A stretch of 64,000 nt of DNA from Streptomyces sp. Ru72 (GTDB lineage Bacteria; Actinomycetota; Actinomycetes; Streptomycetales; Streptomycetaceae): NCBI RefSeq assembly GCF_002920635.1, contig NZ_PQSR01000022.1, positions 1-64,000 on the forward strand. The letters are read 5' to 3'. The notes under the pieces are model-generated. The model was not told the DNA's origin and made no database searches. It saw nothing but the letters and a program-made list of their open reading frames with translations. A program made the translations under genes and the position numbers. Shown here piece by piece: positions 61,697-64,000 of the stretch (the first letter of the stretch is position 1; each line of letters starts with the position of its first letter).

Positions 61697-62479
61697 CTAG
61701 GGGTGCCGGCTGCTGACGGCGACGACCTCGCCGGTCATGTAGGAGGAGTAGCCGGACGCCAGGAAGACGATCACGTTGGCCACCTCCCACGGCTCGGCGT
61801 GCCGCCCGAACGCCTCGCTCGCGGTCAGCTCCTGAAGCAGTTCGGGAGTCGTGACCTTCACCAGGTGCGGATGCAGGGCGAGGCTCGGAGCGACCGCGTT
61901 GACCCGCACGCCGTACGGGGCCGCCTCCATGGCCGCGCACCGGGTCAGGGCCATCACGCCCGCCTTCGCGGCGGCGTAGTGCGCCTGTCCGGCCTGGGCG
62001 CGCCAGCCGAGCACCGAGGCGTTGTTGACGATCACCCCGCCCGTCTCCTTCATGGCGCGCAGGGCCGCCCGCAGGCACCGGAGGGTGCCGTTCAGTGTCA
62101 CGTCCAGCACGCGCGACCACTGCTCGTCGGTCATGTCGACGAGCCCGGCGGTGCCACCGAGGCCGGCGTTGTTGACCACGATGTCGAGTCGGCCGTGGGT
62201 GCGGACGGCGGCGTCGAACAGGGCCCGGACCTGGGTGTCGTCGGTGACGTCGCACGACAGCGCGGTCACCGAGCCCTCGAACTCCCCGGCCAGCTCCGCC
62301 TCGTACTGCTTGAGGCGGCGCACGTGCGCGTCACTGATCAGGACGCGCGCGCCCTCCTCGAGGAACCGACGCGCGGTCGTGCCGCCGATCCCCGCACCGG
62401 CCGCCGCGGTGATCACGGCGGTCCGCCCCCGCAGCAGTCCGTGGCCGGGCACATACGCCGGGCTCTCGACGCCTGTCAT
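61697..62479 (-). CDS. SDR-family oxidoreductase, IpdF-like
   Basis: The 260-residue protein has the cofactor motif TAAAGAGIGGTTARRF, DVTDDTQVRALFD, NNAGLGGT and the catalytic VNNASVLGWRAQAGQAHYAAAKAGV. It occupies the place of IpdF (Rv3559c), which oxidises a hydroxy group during degradation of the steroid C/D rings. ATG 62479. Divergent from the acyl-CoA dehydrogenase genes, with the KstR2-like box between. Confidence 0.88.
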   Translation of the reverse strand: MTGVESPAYVPGHGLLRGRTAVITAAAGAGIGGTTARRFLEEGARVLISDAHVRRLKQYEAELAGEFEGSVTALSCDVTDDTQVRALFDAAVRTHGRLDIVVNNAGLGGTAGLVDMTDEQWSRVLDVTLNGTLRCLRAALRAMKETGGVIVNNASVLGWRAQAGQAHYAAAKAGVMALTRCAAMEAAPYGVRVNAVAPSLALHPHLVKVTTPELLQELTASEAFGRHAEPWEVANVIVFLASGYSSYMTGEVVAVSSRHP

Positions 62480-62495
62480 GGGTCCACGCTAACCT

Positions 62496-62509
62496 ACCAA
62501 ACACTTGTT
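62496..62509. promoter_or_regulatory. KstR2-like operator
   Basis: ACCAAACACTTGTT agrees with the published KstR2 consensus AnCAAGnnCTTGnT, from memory, in all fixed positions but one. Outer arms CTAAC (62489-62493) and GTTAG (62507-62511) add symmetry. It lies in the divergent region between the IpdF-like and acyl-CoA dehydrogenase genes. Confidence 0.65.
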
Positions 62510-62547
62510 AGGGAAGATTGGCGAAGAGCGGCGGAAGGACGGCGCGC

Positions 62548-63684
62548 GTGGATCTGACCCACTCCCCCGCGGACGAGGCCTTCCGGAACGAGGCTCGGGC
62601 CTGGCTAGCGGCGCACGTGCCCGTGACCCCGCTGCCCTCGCTGGAGACGGAGGAGGGCTTCGCGGCGCACCGGACGTGGGAGGCGGAACTGGCCGCGGAC
62701 CGCTGGTCGGCGGTGTCCTGGCCGGCCGCGTACGGCGGACGGGACGCGGGGCTGGTGCGGTGGCTGATCTTCGAGGAGGAGTACTACGCGGCGGGCGCCC
62801 CGGGCCGGGTGAGCCAGAACGGGATCCATCTGCTGGCGCCCACCCTGTTCGACCACGGCACCGAGGGGCAGCGGGCCCGGGTGCTGCCGCCGATGGCGCG
62901 CGGGGAGGTGGTCTGGGCGCAGGCGTGGTCGGAGCCGGAGGCCGGTTCGGACCTGGCCTCCCTGCGGTCCAGGGCCGTGCGCACGGACGGCGGCTGGCGC
63001 TTGAGCGGGCAGAAGACGTGGTCGTCGCGGGTGGCCTTCGCGGATCGGGCGTTCGGGTTGTTCCGCAGTGAACCGGAGGCACCGAAGCACCGGGGGCTGA
63101 TCTACCTGATGTTCGACCTGCGCGCGCCCGGGGTGAGGGTCCGGCCGATCGACCGCCTCGACGGGAAGCCGGCGTTCGCCGAGCTGTTCCTGGACGAGGT
63201 GTTCGTGCCCGACGAGGACGTGATCGGCGAGCCGGGCGAGGGCTGGCGGATCGCGATGTCGACGGCCGGCAACGAACGCGGGCTCACCCTGCGCTCCCCC
63301 GGCCGCTACCTGGCCGCCGCCGACCGGCTGGTGGAGCTGTGGCGGGAGCGCGGACGCCCGGTGCGGGCCCGGGACCGGGTGGCCGACGCGGTGATCGGCG
63401 CCCGCGCCTACCAGCTCTTCACCTACGCGGGCGCGTCCCGCTTCCTTCAGGGCGAGCCGCTGGGTCCCGAGTCCAGCATGAACAAGGTCTTCTGGTCGGA
63501 GTACGACATCGCGCTGCACGAGACGGCTCTCGACCTGCTGGGCGAGGAGGGCGAGCTGGCGGACACCGGCTGGGCGGAAGGGTACGTCTTCTCCCTCGCG
63601 GGGCCCCTCTACGCCGGCACGAACGAGATCCAGCGCGACATCATCGCCGAACGCCTGCTCGGCCTGCCGAGGGGCCGCCGATGA
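62548..63684 (+). CDS. Acyl-CoA dehydrogenase, FadE30-like
   Basis: The 378-residue protein has AHRTWEAELAADRWSAVSWPAAYGGRDAG, WAQAWSEPEAGSDLASLRSRAV (FAD/substrate motif), GQKTWSSRVAFAD, VFVPDEDVIGEPGEGW and the C-terminal YAGTNEIQRDIIAERLLGLPRG. In the steroid cluster FadE30 dehydrogenates the HIP-CoA side chain. Start GTG 62548 has GGAAGGA upstream; a TTG at 62518 is an alternative. Followed after 28 bases by a second dehydrogenase gene on the same strand, suggesting a heteromeric enzyme. Confidence 0.88.
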   Translation: MDLTHSPADEAFRNEARAWLAAHVPVTPLPSLETEEGFAAHRTWEAELAADRWSAVSWPAAYGGRDAGLVRWLIFEEEYYAAGAPGRVSQNGIHLLAPTLFDHGTEGQRARVLPPMARGEVVWAQAWSEPEAGSDLASLRSRAVRTDGGWRLSGQKTWSSRVAFADRAFGLFRSEPEAPKHRGLIYLMFDLRAPGVRVRPIDRLDGKPAFAELFLDEVFVPDEDVIGEPGEGWRIAMSTAGNERGLTLRSPGRYLAAADRLVELWRERGRPVRARDRVADAVIGARAYQLFTYAGASRFLQGEPLGPESSMNKVFWSEYDIALHETALDLLGEEGELADTGWAEGYVFSLAGPLYAGTNEIQRDIIAERLLGLPRGRR

Positions 63685-63712
63685 TGCGCCCGCTCCCGAA
63701 AGGCCATGACTG

Positions 63713-64000
63713 ATGCGTTTCCTGCTCACCGACGAACAGCGCGCGTTCGCAGGCTCGTTGGACGCGCTGCTGACCGCTGCCGACACCCCGTCGGTCGTAC
63801 GGTCCTGGGGTGCCGGCGACGCCACGGCGGGCCGGGCGCTGTGGTCCCGGATCGCGGAGACGGGCGTCTTCGCGCTGGCGGTCCCGGAGGCGTACGAAGG
63901 GGTGGGACCGCTTCCCGTGGAACTGGTCGTGGCCTTCGTGGAGTTGGGGCGCCACGCGGTACCGGGCCCGCTGGTGGAGACGGTGCTCGCGGCGGCCCTG
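63713..64000 (+). CDS. Second acyl-CoA dehydrogenase subunit, cut by the window end
   Basis: The first 96 codons are visible: MRFLLTDEQRAFAGSLDALL, the typical N-terminal helix of acyl-CoA dehydrogenases, then TGVFALAVPEAYEGVGPLPVELVVAFVELGRHAVPGPLVETVL. Two adjacent genes of this kind commonly form alpha2beta2 dehydrogenases in steroid catabolism. The ATG 63713 has AAAGG upstream; the gene continues beyond the right edge. Confidence 0.8.
   Translation, partial: MRFLLTDEQRAFAGSLDALLTAADTPSVVRSWGAGDATAGRALWSRIAETGVFALAVPEAYEGVGPLPVELVVAFVELGRHAVPGPLVETVLAAAL

Overview
The window reads as a chromosomal stretch of a high-GC actinomycete, almost certainly Streptomyces. Codons end mostly in G or C, many genes start at GTG, and several families are typical of that genus: an XRE regulator with DUF397 and anti-sigma-type ATPase partners, DUF6343, SPW_0924, and a Mtb-like S1 protein with four repeats. 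The gene order coaE, PAC2 protein, rpsA, hrpB, lytic transglycosylase, polA, hotdog thioesterase, liv operon, ANTAR regulator, tRNA, pyk is the familiar Streptomyces core layout. No rRNA, CRISPR array, insertion sequence or prophage was seen.

Layout. 1-7.4 kb: end of a uridine kinase-like gene, DUF2293 and DUF1772 proteins, a GltD-type reductase without GltB, a methyltransferase, then an XRE/DUF397 pair divergent from an ATPase gene across a 21-bp palindrome. 7.7-13.7 kb: FUSC membrane protein, a frameshifted nucleotidyltransferase gene, and a racemase plus NCS1 permease pair facing a GntR regulator across a perfect palindrome. 13.7-29 kb: DNA repair, RNA-binding, CoA synthesis, ribosomal S1, helicase HrpB, a deleted DUF3068 gene and a secreted lytic transglycosylase. 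29-36.5 kb: polA, an FdhF-like molybdopterin enzyme, a thioesterase, and about 1.25 kb of apparently decayed DNA. 36.5-45.5 kb: a complete branched-chain amino acid ABC operon ending in a 25-bp-stem hairpin, a PdtaR-type ANTAR regulator, an unusual short tRNA with anticodon CAA next to a helix-turn-helix/LAGLIDADG endonuclease gene, and pyruvate kinase. 45.7-58.6 kb: a Tat-exported 5'-nucleotidase, an orphan desA-desB-like siderophore precursor pair, PepN, a lone receiver protein, chorismate mutase, a metalloprotease-like protein, an ankyrin protein, and an MFS/MarR efflux pair. 58.7-64 kb: a steroid ring-degradation-like cluster (two SDRs, an SDR remnant, thiolase, KstR2-like TetR, two acyl-CoA dehydrogenases) that continues past the right edge.

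How genes work together. LivK-H-M-G-F import branched-chain amino acids. The racemase and permease probably take up and process an allantoin- or hydantoin-like compound under the GntR protein. The terminal cluster resembles the KstR2 regulon of Mycobacterium, but a remnant SDR shows that part of it was deleted. The most noteworthy items are the short CAA tRNA with its neighbouring endonuclease gene, the orphan desAB pair, the damaged steroid cluster with a KstR2-like site, three broken genes, and several paired palindromes that look like operators.
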